From positions 372,001-436,000 of the forward strand of contig NZ_GL833119.1 in assembly GCF_000185145.2 (NCBI RefSeq): a stretch of DNA of 64,000 bases, in the 5' to 3' direction. Under the pieces are notes generated by a model that saw only the letters and a program-made list of their open reading frames with translations, was not told where the DNA came from and did not search any database. Positions 1 to 9,038 of this stretch are shown one piece after another. The DNA comes from Hoylesella oralis ATCC 33269. Lineage in GTDB: Bacteria > Bacteroidota > Bacteroidia > Bacteroidales > Bacteroidaceae. Made by a program: the position numbers and the translations under genes. Every line of letters begins with the position of its first letter. Within the stretch, counting starts at the first letter, position 1.

Positions 1-287
1 AAGGCAATGTACATAAGTTCAACGGGCGCGGAGCAAGAACGCTCTACAACCTGCTTACAGAAGCGCCGGAAGCCCTTCTAAACTCTAAACTTGCTGCAAA
101 AGCTGCCGGTAGAACGGCCGCTAAAATGATGGTAAACGGCGGTGTATGCGAAGTGTATGCCGATGTAATCAGCGAACAAGCATTCTCTACGCTCAAAAAT
201 GCAGGCATTAAGGTTGCTTTCGACCGTAAGGTAGACCATGCGGCCTTTATCGATATCTGGAAGAAAATGGGCGAAATTACGGACTGA
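1..287 (+). CDS. DUF1893 domain protein, C-terminal part only
   Basis: The reading frame is open from base 3 to the TGA at 285-287, so the window begins inside this gene. The visible 94 residues resemble the DUF1893 family: an RGARTLYNLL segment, then an AAKMMVNGGVCEVYADVIS segment and an AGIKVAFDRKV segment, which match the order I remember from the family. DUF1893 proteins have a cytidine-deaminase-like fold but no established role, so no reaction can be given. The missing N-terminus prevents a check of length or start. The family assignment is from memory of its conserved segments and is likely but not certain. Confidence 0.62.
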   Translation, partial: GNVHKFNGRGARTLYNLLTEAPEALLNSKLAAKAAGRTAAKMMVNGGVCEVYADVISEQAFSTLKNAGIKVAFDRKVDHAAFIDIWKKMGEITD

Positions 288-434
288 CCGCTATATCTGT
301 AGTCGGTAGAAGTCGCTCCTGTCGTGCTTCATGCTATGGATAAGCGGCTTCGTTATCGGCATGAAAACAAGATGAATACGTCGCGTTTTTTCGGAAAACA
401 TTCATAACGCCTCAAATGCTTTTACAATATACGG

Positions 435-472
435 CAATCGGGCTCATGTCTTGATCGACATGAACCCGATTG
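435..472. terminator. Bidirectional hairpin terminator candidate
   Basis: A long inverted repeat, CAATCGGGCTCATGTC followed after six bases by GACATGAACCCGATTG, pairs over 16 positions with one mismatch. It lies between the end of the DUF1893 gene and the end of the convergent Na/phosphate symporter gene (stop at 497), where a shared terminator is expected. The T-tract is short (TTATT on the forward side). Confidence 0.65.
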
Positions 473-496
473 TTATTAAGTACGAATGGTGTGTGT

Positions 497-2212
497 TCAA
501 GCCTCTTTCTGGCGTGTTCCCATGCGTGCCTCTACCACATTGACCACGTAATCGCCAAGTTTTTCGCATTCTTGCACGATATCCATGTACATCGTTCCGA
601 TGGCATACGTATATTCGTGATTATTTACGTCGTTGATATTCTGGCTCTTCAGCTGATCTCTGTAGTTGTTAATCTCATTCTCGATATTGAATGAACGATT
701 GGCATCCAGCTCGTCTTTACGGCCGAGGAACAACGACTGCATCTGACTGAGAGCATCGTCGGTAAGCTCGAACATCTGGTGTAAGTGCTCGTATTGGCGT
801 TCTGTAAAGTCTTCCTTGCCGTTCAACTTGCGTTTCAGCGTGCGCGCAATGTTGTAACAGCTATCGCCTATGCTCTCTATTTCGGAAATTTCGCGCAACA
901 TAGCACGTATCTTCGCCTTGGTTTCATCACTTAAATGGGCGTCGCTTACCTGATCTAAGTATTTTGCAATCTCTATCTCCATGTTATCGCTGATACCTTC
1001 GTACTTCTCGATACGTGTAAATATCTTTACGAAACTGCTGTCGTCTTTGGTGCCGAGCAACTCTCTAACCATACCGAACATACGGTGTATGCGCTCTGCA
1101 AAGGAACTGATTTCCTTATGTGCTTCGAGAACAGAGAGCTCGGGTGTCTTCATTATGCCACCCTGAATGAAGCGTAAACGGAATTCCTCTTCCTCTTCTT
1201 TCTTGCCGGGTTTAATCACCCAGCATGCTACACGCTCTATTTGCGGTATAAACCAAATAAGAATAGCGGTATTGAATACGTTGAAACAGGTGTGGAAAGC
1301 GGCGAGTACGACCGGTAATTTTATGGATAAATCGTGGGCAGAAAGATGTGAAGTGGCGGGATCATAACCAACAAGATGGCATACACCATTGACAAAAGGA
1401 TAGAAAAGGCACAATACCCAGATAACACCGAATGCATTGAAAAGGAAATGTGCAAAGGCTGTTCGCCGTGCTTGCGTATTTGAACCGAGAGCAGCAAGAT
1501 TGGCTGTAAGGGTTGTTCCGATATTCTCTCCCATCACCAAAGCAATGCCGAGATAAATAGGTAGTACACCAGTAGAGCAAAGCAGAATGGTAATGGCCAT
1601 GACTGCAGCCGAAGATTGAACGATACACGTAATGATGGTACCTATCAAAAGGAAGATAAATATGGAAAAATAGCTGTTCACATCGAAAGAACCAAAGAAA
1701 TCTATAACACCTTTGTTGTTCTGTAAATCAAGTGATTTGCCTGCATCGCTCAACAAAACAAGGCTGAAAAAGAGGAAAGCTATACCAAATAGAAAATCTC
1801 CTTTGTATCGGTATCGGCGCGAATAGATAAGTATAATACCTACCAAAAAGGCGGGAAAGACAAAGTTAGTGAGATCCAACGAGTATCCCAGCGACATGAT
1901 CCAGGCTGTAAGCGTAGTTCCAATGTTAGCACCCATAATGACCGATATCGCTTGTGCCAGCGTGAGAAGTCCTGCATTGACGAATGAAACGGTCATCACA
2001 GTGGTAGCGGTAGACGACTGCACGGCACATGTAACGAACGTTCCCGTGAGCATTCCGGTAAAACGATTGGTAGTCATCGCGCTTAAGACGTGGCGTAACT
2101 GCGAACCAGCCATCTTCTGAAGGGCCTCGCTCATAATTTTCATTCCATAAATGAGCAATGCCAAAGAGCCTGCTATCCTAAAAAAAAAGATTAAATAATC
2201 ACCTGTTTCCAT
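497..2212 (-). CDS. Na/Pi cotransporter family protein (NptA/YjbB type) with PhoU-like C-terminus
   Basis: This 571-residue inner-membrane protein has the two inverted copies of the Na/Pi-cotransporter repeat, each with a QSS motif and a G(A/E)NIGTTLTA motif: QSSTATTVM with MGANIGTTLTAW in the first, and QSSAAVMAI with MGENIGTTLTAN in the second. After about residue 340 the membrane helices stop and a charged, helical PhoU-like domain follows, as in bacterial YjbB and NptA relatives. The expected role is sodium-coupled phosphate transport across the inner membrane, with the PhoU-like tail possibly regulating it. The length is normal for the family. It is divergent from the kinase gene at 2296 and stands alone on its strand. 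The exact substrate and direction of transport cannot be read from sequence. Confidence 0.9.
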   Translation of the reverse strand: METGDYLIFFFRIAGSLALLIYGMKIMSEALQKMAGSQLRHVLSAMTTNRFTGMLTGTFVTCAVQSSTATTVMTVSFVNAGLLTLAQAISVIMGANIGTTLTAWIMSLGYSLDLTNFVFPAFLVGIILIYSRRYRYKGDFLFGIAFLFFSLVLLSDAGKSLDLQNNKGVIDFFGSFDVNSYFSIFIFLLIGTIITCIVQSSAAVMAITILLCSTGVLPIYLGIALVMGENIGTTLTANLAALGSNTQARRTAFAHFLFNAFGVIWVLCLFYPFVNGVCHLVGYDPATSHLSAHDLSIKLPVVLAAFHTCFNVFNTAILIWFIPQIERVACWVIKPGKKEEEEEFRLRFIQGGIMKTPELSVLEAHKEISSFAERIHRMFGMVRELLGTKDDSSFVKIFTRIEKYEGISDNMEIEIAKYLDQVSDAHLSDETKAKIRAMLREISEIESIGDSCYNIARTLKRKLNGKEDFTERQYEHLHQMFELTDDALSQMQSLFLGRKDELDANRSFNIENEINNYRDQLKSQNINDVNNHEYTYAIGTMYMDIVQECEKLGDYVVNVVEARMGTRQKEA

Positions 2213-2240
2213 AAATTAATGATATGTGAATAGTATTTTT

Positions 2241-2272
2241 TTTGGAACTTTGTCATATATTCAATAACTTTA
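2241..2272 (+). promoter_or_regulatory. Bacteroidota-type promoter for the kinase gene
   Basis: TTTG at 2241-2244 is followed after 20 bases by TAACTTTA at 2265-2272, which differs from the consensus TAnnTTTG at one position. A transcript from here would start near 2279, downstream of the in-frame ATG at 2242, and this supports ATG 2296 as the real start. Confidence 0.6.
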
Positions 2273-2295
2273 CATGCGCTAAATTTAATAGACAA

Positions 2296-3957
2296 ATGAA
2301 ACAACTTATACAAATATGTTGCAAAAATAATAAAAAAACTCAAGAAGTAGTTATAGGAAGTACACTTTATGATGTTTTTAACCAATTTCATTTAAAGATG
2401 CCTTTCGGACCGATATGTGCCAAGGTCAACAATAAAGTAGAGGGCATGCATTACCGTCTCTACCATAATAAAGATGTGGAATTTTTGGATATGACCAGCG
2501 GTTCAGGTTCGCGTAATTACACACGGACATTATTTTTTGTGCTCTGCAAAGCCGTACATGATCTTTTTCCACGCAGCGAAGTAGTGATCGATATCCCCGT
2601 TTCAAACGGTTATTACTGCAATCTATCGCTGGGACACCCCGTCGGCTTGCAAGACGTCGATGCCATTCGTGGGCGCATGCAGCAGATTATAGACGAAAAA
2701 ATACCTATACGCAGGTTCGAAGTACGCACCGAAGAAGCGGTTAAGATGTTCGAGGAAAAAGGCGACGAAGCCAAGGCCAAGCTGCTCAGAAGTATCGGAT
2801 CGCTCTACACTACATATTATCAGATGGATGATTACGTAGATTATTACTACGGTTCATTGCTCACAAACACGAAAGATTTGTATCTTTTCGGTGTAGAAAA
2901 GTATTACGACGGCATTCTTCTACGTATCCCCTCACAGAAAAATCCGGAACAACTGGGCGAGCTGATCCGGCAAGATAAGATGTTCGAGATATTCAAGGAA
3001 CACCACCGTTGGCAGCACATTCTTGGCATAAGTACCGTAGGCGATTTCAACGAAGCCGTAAAAGCAGGACACACAACCGACCTTATAAACGTGTCGGAAG
3101 CATTGCAAGAGAAGAAAATATCGCAAATTGCCGATGCTATTGCTAACCGTAAAGGCGTGAAGATGGTACTTATAGCCGGTCCATCCTCATCTGGTAAGAC
3201 CACATTTTGTAAGCGTTTGTCCATCCAGATGCTCACCAATGGCATCAAACCCGTACAGATATCGCTCGACGATTACTTTGTCGACCGCGACAAAACGCCC
3301 AAAGACGAGAACGGAGAGTTGGATTACGAGAGCATTTACGCACTGAACATCCCACTTATCAACGAGCAATTCAATGCGCTCTTCAACGGAGAAGAGATAG
3401 ATTTGCCTAAATATAACTTTCAAACAGGTATGAGCGAGAAGAGCGGAAAACGGCTTCATCTTGATGAAAACAATATACTTGTGGTGGAAGGAATACACGC
3501 CTTGAACCCCGAACTCACATCGCAAATACCGGCAGAGCAGAAGTTCAAAGTATATATATCGGCACTGACAACCATCTTGCTCGACGATCATAACTACATA
3601 CCCACAACAGATAACCGCCTTCTGCGCCGCATCATCCGCGATTACAAGTACAGGGGAGTTGACGCACAAGACACTATACACCGATGGCCTTCGGTACGTA
3701 ACGGTGAAAACAAGTGGATATTCCCCTATCAGGAGAATGCCGATGTGATGTTCAACACGGCAATGCTCTTCGAACTTGCGGTCATCAAGCAGCAGGCGGA
3801 ACCACTTTTAGAGCTGGTACCCGAGAACTGTGAGGAGCATAGCGAGGCCTATCGTCTGCTCAAGTTCTTGAAATACATCTCTCCGATACCCAATAAAGCG
3901 CTGCCACCCACAAGCCTTATTCGTGAATTCTTAGGCGGCAGTTCGTTCAGATACTGA
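2296..3957 (+). CDS. Nucleoside (uridine) kinase-like P-loop protein with TGS/SAD-like N-terminus
   Basis: The second half carries a P-loop, GPSSSGKTT (about residue 295), and the PRK/uridine-kinase signatures SLDDYF and VVEGIHALN. The first half resembles the TGS and second additional domain of threonyl-tRNA synthetases. This fusion is common in Bacteroidota and Firmicutes and is usually annotated as nucleoside kinase or uridine kinase. The real substrate of these fused proteins is not established; phosphorylation of uridine/cytidine is the family expectation. An ATG at 2242 would extend the frame by 18 residues, but it lies inside the predicted promoter and adds no conserved sequence, so the start is placed at 2296 (MKQLIQIC), giving 553 residues. 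The gene is monocistronic and ends 33 bases before the convergent miaB. Confidence 0.82.
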   Translation: MKQLIQICCKNNKKTQEVVIGSTLYDVFNQFHLKMPFGPICAKVNNKVEGMHYRLYHNKDVEFLDMTSGSGSRNYTRTLFFVLCKAVHDLFPRSEVVIDIPVSNGYYCNLSLGHPVGLQDVDAIRGRMQQIIDEKIPIRRFEVRTEEAVKMFEEKGDEAKAKLLRSIGSLYTTYYQMDDYVDYYYGSLLTNTKDLYLFGVEKYYDGILLRIPSQKNPEQLGELIRQDKMFEIFKEHHRWQHILGISTVGDFNEAVKAGHTTDLINVSEALQEKKISQIADAIANRKGVKMVLIAGPSSSGKTTFCKRLSIQMLTNGIKPVQISLDDYFVDRDKTPKDENGELDYESIYALNIPLINEQFNALFNGEEIDLPKYNFQTGMSEKSGKRLHLDENNILVVEGIHALNPELTSQIPAEQKFKVYISALTTILLDDHNYIPTTDNRLLRRIIRDYKYRGVDAQDTIHRWPSVRNGENKWIFPYQENADVMFNTAMLFELAVIKQQAEPLLELVPENCEEHSEAYRLLKFLKYISPIPNKALPPTSLIREFLGGSSFRY

Positions 3958-3990
3958 TCTGTAAGGTTTATATATAAAATAGGTGAAGAA

Positions 3991-5295
3991 TTAAACCTCC
4001 TCACCGAACAGCGTTGCAGAGGTACTTCCTGTAATTTTTACGCGCACTGTTTCGCCGATATGGCGGTTGCCTTTGTCGAACACCACCATCTTGTTCTGCT
4101 CCGTTCTACCGCATAATTGACTGCGACTGCGCTTGCTGAACCCTTCTACAAGTACGTCGAATTCTTTTCCTTCATCACGTTTGTTGGAGACGGCAGACAG
4201 CTCCGTCTGCAAATGAATAAGCTCATTAAGCCGGCGCACTTTCTCTTCTTCGCTCACATTATCGGGAAGATGCTTCGATGCGTATGTGCCCGGACGTTCC
4301 GAATACTTAAACATAAAAGCACTGTCATAACCTACTTCCTTCATTAGGGAGAGCGACTGTCGGTGGTCTTCTTCCGTCTCGCCGTGATAACCCACGAAAA
4401 TATCGGTGGAAAGGCCGCAATCGGGAACAATCCTGCGAATGGCCTGTACCCTATCCATATACCATTCGCGCGTATATTTCCGGTTCATCAGCTTCAACAC
4501 TTTATTGCTCCCGCTCTGCACGGGCAGATGTATATGCTTGCAAACATTAGGCATATCGGCTATTACATGCAATGTTTCGTCGCTCATGTCCTTAGGATGA
4601 GAGGTGGTAAAGCGCACGCGCATGTCGGGTACAACTTCGGCTACACGGCGTAGAAGCTGCGGAAAACCGATATCGCCGAACCGGTAAGAATTCACGTTCT
4701 GCCCGAGCAGCGTTACTTCTTTATAGTGCTTGTCGCGCAAATCGATAACTTCGCGCAAGATACTCTCTATATCTCTCGAGCGTTCACGGCCTCTTGTATA
4801 GGGCACAATGCAGTAGTGACAGAAATTATCGCAGCCTCTCATAATGCTTACAAAGCCGCCTATCTTGCCCAATATCACGCGTTGAGGCACTACATCCTTA
4901 TAAGTCTCGGTCTTGGAAAGTTCGATATCGATAGCTTTATTGCCCGTTTCGGCCTGCGCAATCATATCCGGAAGGTTCAAATAAGAGTCCGGTCCTGCCA
5001 CCAGATCTGCATGGTGGTTCTCTATCAGGTCGTCTTTTACACGTTCGGCCATACACCCCAACACACCGAGAATGAGCTCCCGTCCCTTCTTTCTCTCGGC
5101 ATGAAGGGCATCAAGACGATTGTATATCTTGTTTTCGGCATTCTCTCGAACCGAACAGGTATTCAGAAAGACGGCATCGGCCTCGCTTTCCGTATCGCAT
5201 ACATCATAGCCCGCCATCTTCATCACCGAAGCAACAACCTCGCTGTCGGCCACATTCATCTGGCATCCATACGTCTCAATATAGAGTTTCTTCAT
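3991..5295 (-). CDS. miaB: tRNA-2-methylthio-N6-dimethylallyladenosine synthase
   Basis: MiaB is a radical-SAM methylthiotransferase that adds a methylthio group to N6-isopentenyladenosine at position 37 of tRNAs reading codons that begin with U. At 434 residues the protein has the three domains of the family. The N-terminal UPF0004 domain has cysteines at 11, 47 and 81 for the auxiliary cluster. The radical-SAM core has C155-x3-C159-x2-C162 in RGCDNFCHYCIVPYTRGRERS for the SAM-binding cluster. A C-terminal TRAM domain follows. The motif RGCDNFCHYC with PYTRGRERSR is typical of MiaB rather than RimO or MtaB. A TAACTTTG box sits about 23 bases upstream of the start. No neighbour suggests an operon. 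Confidence 0.95.
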   Translation of the reverse strand: MKKLYIETYGCQMNVADSEVVASVMKMAGYDVCDTESEADAVFLNTCSVRENAENKIYNRLDALHAERKKGRELILGVLGCMAERVKDDLIENHHADLVAGPDSYLNLPDMIAQAETGNKAIDIELSKTETYKDVVPQRVILGKIGGFVSIMRGCDNFCHYCIVPYTRGRERSRDIESILREVIDLRDKHYKEVTLLGQNVNSYRFGDIGFPQLLRRVAEVVPDMRVRFTTSHPKDMSDETLHVIADMPNVCKHIHLPVQSGSNKVLKLMNRKYTREWYMDRVQAIRRIVPDCGLSTDIFVGYHGETEEDHRQSLSLMKEVGYDSAFMFKYSERPGTYASKHLPDNVSEEEKVRRLNELIHLQTELSAVSNKRDEGKEFDVLVEGFSKRSRSQLCGRTEQNKMVVFDKGNRHIGETVRVKITGSTSATLFGEEV

Positions 5296-5317
5296 CTTCT
5301 TATTTTCATTGAGAGTG

Positions 5318-5325
5318 CAAAGTTA
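5318..5325 (-). promoter_or_regulatory. -7 box (TAACTTTG) of the miaB promoter
   Basis: On the reverse strand TAACTTTG matches the Bacteroidota -7 consensus TAnnTTTG exactly and lies 22 bases upstream of the miaB ATG. A clear TTTG -33 element at the usual distance was not found. Confidence 0.5.
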
Positions 5326-5407
5326 CGCAAAAACACTGTAAAAATTGCAGCAATCTACAAGAATAACATTACCGACACACGATAATTCCTGCCACAATAC
5401 ACACCGC

Positions 5408-5512
5408 GAACCACGGAGCTTGACATTATGAACCACGGAGCTTGACACGATGAACCACGGAGCTTGACGCGATGAACCACGGAGGTTGACATTATGAACT
5501 ACGGAGGTTGAC
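5408..5512 (+). repeat. 22-base tandem repeat array A, 4.8 copies
   Basis: Four full units and one partial unit of exactly 22 bases follow one another without spacers. Each begins GAACCACGGAG, continues with CTTGAC or GTTGAC, and ends in a variable five bases (ATTAT, ACGAT, GCGAT). In units carrying GTTGAC the core AACC-ACGGA-GGTT is a small inverted repeat. The rest of the 5296-5673 gap between miaB and the PAP2 gene holds the miaB -7 box and nothing else recognisable. The same unit, reverse-complemented, forms a nine-copy array at 54546-54743. Because 22 is not a multiple of three, a coding role is unlikely. Confidence 0.9.
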
Positions 5513-5673
5513 TTCGAAAATGTTACAAATACACATACAAACAGAATGGGGAACAATGCGCAAAAGCAAAAGACAAACGGCCCGCACAAGCAATTTAAAG
5601 CATATATCCAACGGCAACAGACAGACCATCTATCGCAAATACATCTGCAATCTATCAGAGTAATATATGCACC

Positions 5674-6639
5674 CTACCGCTGCCATACGCGGTAAACACG
5701 CATGAAACCGAAGTAAAACAGCCCCCCCGTTAACACCCCTGCAATGGCATCGATGGCATAGTGGGCCTGAATATACACCGTGGAGAAAAACAGCAGAACG
5801 TAAAACGGCAGCAACAGAAGCAGCAACTTACGGCTTCGGGCATGCCACGCAAGCAGCATGCACACCGTGGATATGCCTACATGAGAGCTGGGGAATGCCG
5901 CTGTAGGGCGCTCTCCGGCTGCCTTGGCACTCTCTACAAGGTTATAAAACAAGCCATTTGTATAGCCCGGACTGGGCAAACAGTCCTGATGAATGTCGAA
6001 ATAGTGGTGCAAGGCGGGGAATATACCGCCGGCAATCTTATCTGTTCCCACCGCTTTATAATAGAAAGTGGGGCCCGCAACGGGCAACAGATCGAAGATG
6101 ACATAATAGGCGAAGAACGACGCCAATATCACAAAAGCGCACTGTTCGAAGTCCTTGTAGCGATAAAAGAAAAAGAAAAAGGCGACAAACACTATCATCG
6201 GATAGTACGAAGCATAGCCCAAATCCATCAATTCGCTCACTATAGGCGAGGAAAACGCAGAGGCAAACACCAATGCAGGCTGGAAACCGAACAGCTGTTG
6301 TTCCCATTCGGCGAATATATAATCAAGGTTCGGGAATATTCGGTTAATCTCATACGTGTCGGGATACCACCATGCAAGCAGTCCAAGCTGCAGCAATACA
6401 CGTGCAAGAAGCGTAATTTTGCAGGGCGCAAGCCTGTAAACAAGCCACACGGCTGCCGTCATTGCCACCGCCCTTATGCGCCCCCATACCATTTCTTCGG
6501 GATTGGCAAGTTTGGTATAAGTAAAAAACACAATTATCAGCGTAAATACCATATACGCCAACATCACCCATTCGAAGGCGAGAAGTCCGCGCTTCGGTTT
6601 CTTTTCTATCCTGAATAAATCTGCCAATAGATTAGCCAT
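5674..6639 (-). CDS. PAP2-superfamily membrane phosphatase/phosphotransferase, Aur1-like
   Basis: This 321-residue polytopic protein has about six to eight hydrophobic segments. It carries the PAP2 signatures AAFPSSHVGIST (the PSxH block, near residue 246) and YIQAHYAIDAIAG (the HxxxD block, near residue 290). The PAP2 fold cleaves or transfers phosphate groups on lipid substrates. The overall layout, with a long N-terminal membrane part before the active-site loops, is more like Aur1/inositol-phosphoceramide-synthase relatives than small PgpB phosphatases. It is the last gene of a reverse operon, 39 bases after the epimerase gene. A role in lipid head-group chemistry is an inference; the substrate is unknown. 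Confidence 0.78.
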   Translation of the reverse strand: MANLLADLFRIEKKPKRGLLAFEWVMLAYMVFTLIIVFFTYTKLANPEEMVWGRIRAVAMTAAVWLVYRLAPCKITLLARVLLQLGLLAWWYPDTYEINRIFPNLDYIFAEWEQQLFGFQPALVFASAFSSPIVSELMDLGYASYYPMIVFVAFFFFFYRYKDFEQCAFVILASFFAYYVIFDLLPVAGPTFYYKAVGTDKIAGGIFPALHHYFDIHQDCLPSPGYTNGLFYNLVESAKAAGERPTAAFPSSHVGISTVCMLLAWHARSRKLLLLLLPFYVLLFFSTVYIQAHYAIDAIAGVLTGGLFYFGFMRVYRVWQR

Positions 6640-6678
6640 TTCGTAATTACCTTTATCCTGTAGCCGGCCGAAATACGC

Positions 6679-7680
6679 CTACAACCACCCGTTATCGCGA
6701 TACCAACGGATGGTTTCTGCCACGCCTTGCTCCAAACTGTAGTGCGGATGATAGCCCAACTCGTCCATGGCGGGCTCGATATCGCACCGCCAGTTCCGCT
6801 GTTTCAGTATGTTATATTTATCCTTGTTGAGTGCCGTAATCTTGCCGGTGCATCTGCTTATGTACTCTCCTGCCCATGTAATGGTGCGCAATACCCACAG
6901 CGGAGCCTTGATACATATACGCCACGGGTGTCCTAACTCGTCGCGTATCAGGTTACTGAACGTACTCGAACGATACACATTTCCATCGCTTAAGAAGTAT
7001 TTACGGCCACTCATGCCGCGGTCGAAGGCCAAAAACACGGCTTGCACCACATCTTTTACATAAACGAACGTAATGTCTTGCTGCCTGAACCCTACCGAAA
7101 AGTCGAGATGGTGTTTAATGCTTTCGGCCATCAGCAGGTAGTCTTTCTCCCTCGGACCGTACACCCCTGTGGGACGGAGCACGATATAAGGGAAATCGTT
7201 CCCTATGGAATCGAGATATTTCTCGGCCTCCAATTTGCTCTTTCCGTATGCCGTATTGGGCTTGGGCGTATCGTCTTCGCGTATCTCCCTATAAGGTTTG
7301 TTTTCGCATATCGCACCATATACGCTGAGCGAACTTATGTAAATGAACCGACGGATGGGCATTTCAAGATACAGAAGAGCCTCTACAAGGTTCTCCGTAC
7401 CTTTGGTATTCACGTCGAAGAAATCTTCTTTATGCAGACATTTCGTTACGCCCGCCGCATGTACAACATAGTCGAATTGTTCGTGGGCAAGCTGTTCGAT
7501 GAGCCTGTCACGCGAAGATAAGTCGAGTTCAATGAACCGGATACGGCTGTCTTGCAGGTATATTTTAGAGCTGGACGGCCTTACGGCGGCCCATACCTCC
7601 ATATCCCGTTTCAGCGCTTCTTCTACAATAAAGCTCCCGATAAAGCCGGTTGCACCGGTTACAAGTATCTTGGTTTTCAT
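6679..7680 (-). CDS. NAD-dependent epimerase/dehydratase family protein (extended SDR)
   Basis: The 333-residue protein begins with the Rossmann nucleotide-binding motif GATGFIGSFI and has the catalytic YGKSK (YxxxK) preceded by SSLSVYG, as in extended short-chain dehydrogenases. PTGVYGPRE and the C-terminal sequence also fit this group. Members act on nucleotide sugars, sterols or lipid intermediates, and nothing here fixes the substrate. Its ATG overlaps the stop of the cation-efflux gene by four bases (ATGA at 7677-7680), so the two are translationally coupled. The PAP2-type enzyme follows directly. The pairing of a membrane PAP2 enzyme with an SDR makes a lipid substrate plausible but not shown. 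Confidence 0.85.
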   Translation of the reverse strand: MKTKILVTGATGFIGSFIVEEALKRDMEVWAAVRPSSSKIYLQDSRIRFIELDLSSRDRLIEQLAHEQFDYVVHAAGVTKCLHKEDFFDVNTKGTENLVEALLYLEMPIRRFIYISSLSVYGAICENKPYREIREDDTPKPNTAYGKSKLEAEKYLDSIGNDFPYIVLRPTGVYGPREKDYLLMAESIKHHLDFSVGFRQQDITFVYVKDVVQAVFLAFDRGMSGRKYFLSDGNVYRSSTFSNLIRDELGHPWRICIKAPLWVLRTITWAGEYISRCTGKITALNKDKYNILKQRNWRCDIEPAMDELGYHPHYSLEQGVAETIRWYRDNGWL

Positions 7681-8636
7681 TTCTTACTTTCGTTCAACGT
7701 TGCTGCAGCCGCATCTTCAAAGGGATTTCGGTATTCTCCGTTCACCTTCGTAGGCTCTACATGCAGCCCTATATGCGTGCCCTTGCCAAATCTCTCCCTA
7801 AGTCTGCATTCAATATTCGTTGCATGTAAATGCGATTCATAGAGAGATATCGCCCCCGGCATGCGTATGTGCATCTCAATGGCGATATGGTTACCGATGC
7901 TACGTGTCATCAAATGGTGCATTTGGCTTACCTCCGGTTCGGCTTCTACAATCTCTTTAATCTCATTCTCCACATCGTCCGGCAGACTTTTCTCCGTCAG
8001 TTCGCCCACCGATTTGCCTAATAATCGGTAAGCAGTTCGCACAATAAAGAAACTTACACATACCGCTGCAATCGGATCGAGTATGGCCCAATCGCTGCCG
8101 AGCAGTATGGCTCCGCCTATTCCGAGGGCCGTTCCTACAGACGAGAGGGCATCGCTACGGTGGTGCCATGCATTGGCTATCACGGCTTGCGAGCCTATCC
8201 GGCGTCCTTCGCCCATAGTGAAACGATAGGCCCATTCCTTGGATAATATGCTTATAACGGCCGCCAAGAAAGCTATCCACCCGGGTGAAGCGAGCTTATT
8301 GCCCTGCCATGTGTAGTATATTTTCTCTAAGCCGTTGAGACAGATCATCACGCCGACACCGAAAAGTGCCACGCCTATCAAGGCCGTAGCTAAGGTTTCG
8401 TACTTTCCGTGACCGTAGTCGTGGTCTTTGTCTCGCGGTTTGTTGCTGATATGCACAAACACCAGCACTACAATGTCTGTCAGGAAATCCGACAAGGAGT
8501 GCACGGCATCGGCAATCATTGCCGCGGATGCTCCGAGAATGCCTGCCGTAAATTTGAACAAGAGCAGCACGATATTGATCAGGCTTCCCACTAACGTCAC
8601 CCGAAAAATACGCTTCTTGCGCAAGTTGTCGTCCAT
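7677..8636 (-). CDS. Cation diffusion facilitator family transporter
   Basis: CDF proteins export divalent metals such as Zn, Co, Fe or Mn in exchange for protons. The sequence shows the family's membrane domain with the metal-site motif DAVHSLSDFLTD, the paired HHRSDALSS motif in helix V, and a cytoplasmic C-terminal domain with HHLMTRSIGNHIAIEMHIRM and a final H-x-H segment. An in-frame ATG exists up to 8762, but a strong promoter (8660-8690) lies inside that extension, so translation must begin after it. ATG 8636 (MDDNLRKKRIF) leaves a leader of about 15 bases and starts just before the first helix; ATG 8648 is the alternative. It is the first gene of the operon with the epimerase and PAP2 genes. 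Confidence 0.88.
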   Translation of the reverse strand: MDDNLRKKRIFRVTLVGSLINIVLLLFKFTAGILGASAAMIADAVHSLSDFLTDIVVLVFVHISNKPRDKDHDYGHGKYETLATALIGVALFGVGVMICLNGLEKIYYTWQGNKLASPGWIAFLAAVISILSKEWAYRFTMGEGRRIGSQAVIANAWHHRSDALSSVGTALGIGGAILLGSDWAILDPIAAVCVSFFIVRTAYRLLGKSVGELTEKSLPDDVENEIKEIVEAEPEVSQMHHLMTRSIGNHIAIEMHIRMPGAISLYESHLHATNIECRLRERFGKGTHIGLHVEPTKVNGEYRNPFEDAAAATLNESKK

Positions 8637-8659
8637 TCTTTCACACATGTTTACCGCCG

Positions 8660-8690
8660 CAAAGTTAGTGTAATTCATGGGATTGGCAAA
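8660..8690 (-). promoter_or_regulatory. Consensus Bacteroidota promoter for the CDF-epimerase-PAP2 operon
   Basis: On the reverse strand TTTG (8690-8687) is followed by 19 bases and then TAACTTTG (8667-8660), a perfect match to TTTG-N19-TAnnTTTG. It fixes the transcript start close to 8653 and excludes starts further upstream. The rest of the gap up to the rnr start at 9039 shows nothing else recognisable. Confidence 0.75.
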
Positions 8691-9038
8691 ATAAAAAGCC
8701 ATTTTATTTCCGTTCCTCGCATCATGCGGCTGTTGCATTTCCGGTCTCTTTTTGCACCGCATCGTATGTAATGCGAAGATAAGAAATAACTCTGTCGCCG
8801 GTACGCCTACGGTCTAAGCCGCATAAAATATCCGTTTAAACGGTTTAGGTGTATCATCTGTCCGCTTTAGAGTACCTGTCTAAGTCCCCCATCTCCAAAA
8901 ACTCTCGCTATCGCCCTTACCGTACATCCTTCTTTTCTGTCCGCCCCTCTCTTTCCGAAAATGCAAAATATTTGTAACAAAAGGGCCGATTGTCGAATAT
9001 ATTTTGTTAATTTGCCACTGTAAATTAAATATGTTATT

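Noticed and set aside
470-694. Forward short frame antisense to the Na/Pi gene end
   Set aside because: It runs opposite a clear coding region and begins inside the terminator hairpin.
2242-2295. Upstream ATG for the nucleoside kinase gene
   Set aside because: The extension overlaps the predicted promoter and adds 18 residues without family similarity.
8637-8762. N-terminal extension of the cation-efflux protein
   Set aside because: A perfect promoter at 8660-8690 lies inside it, so the longer protein could not be made from that promoter.
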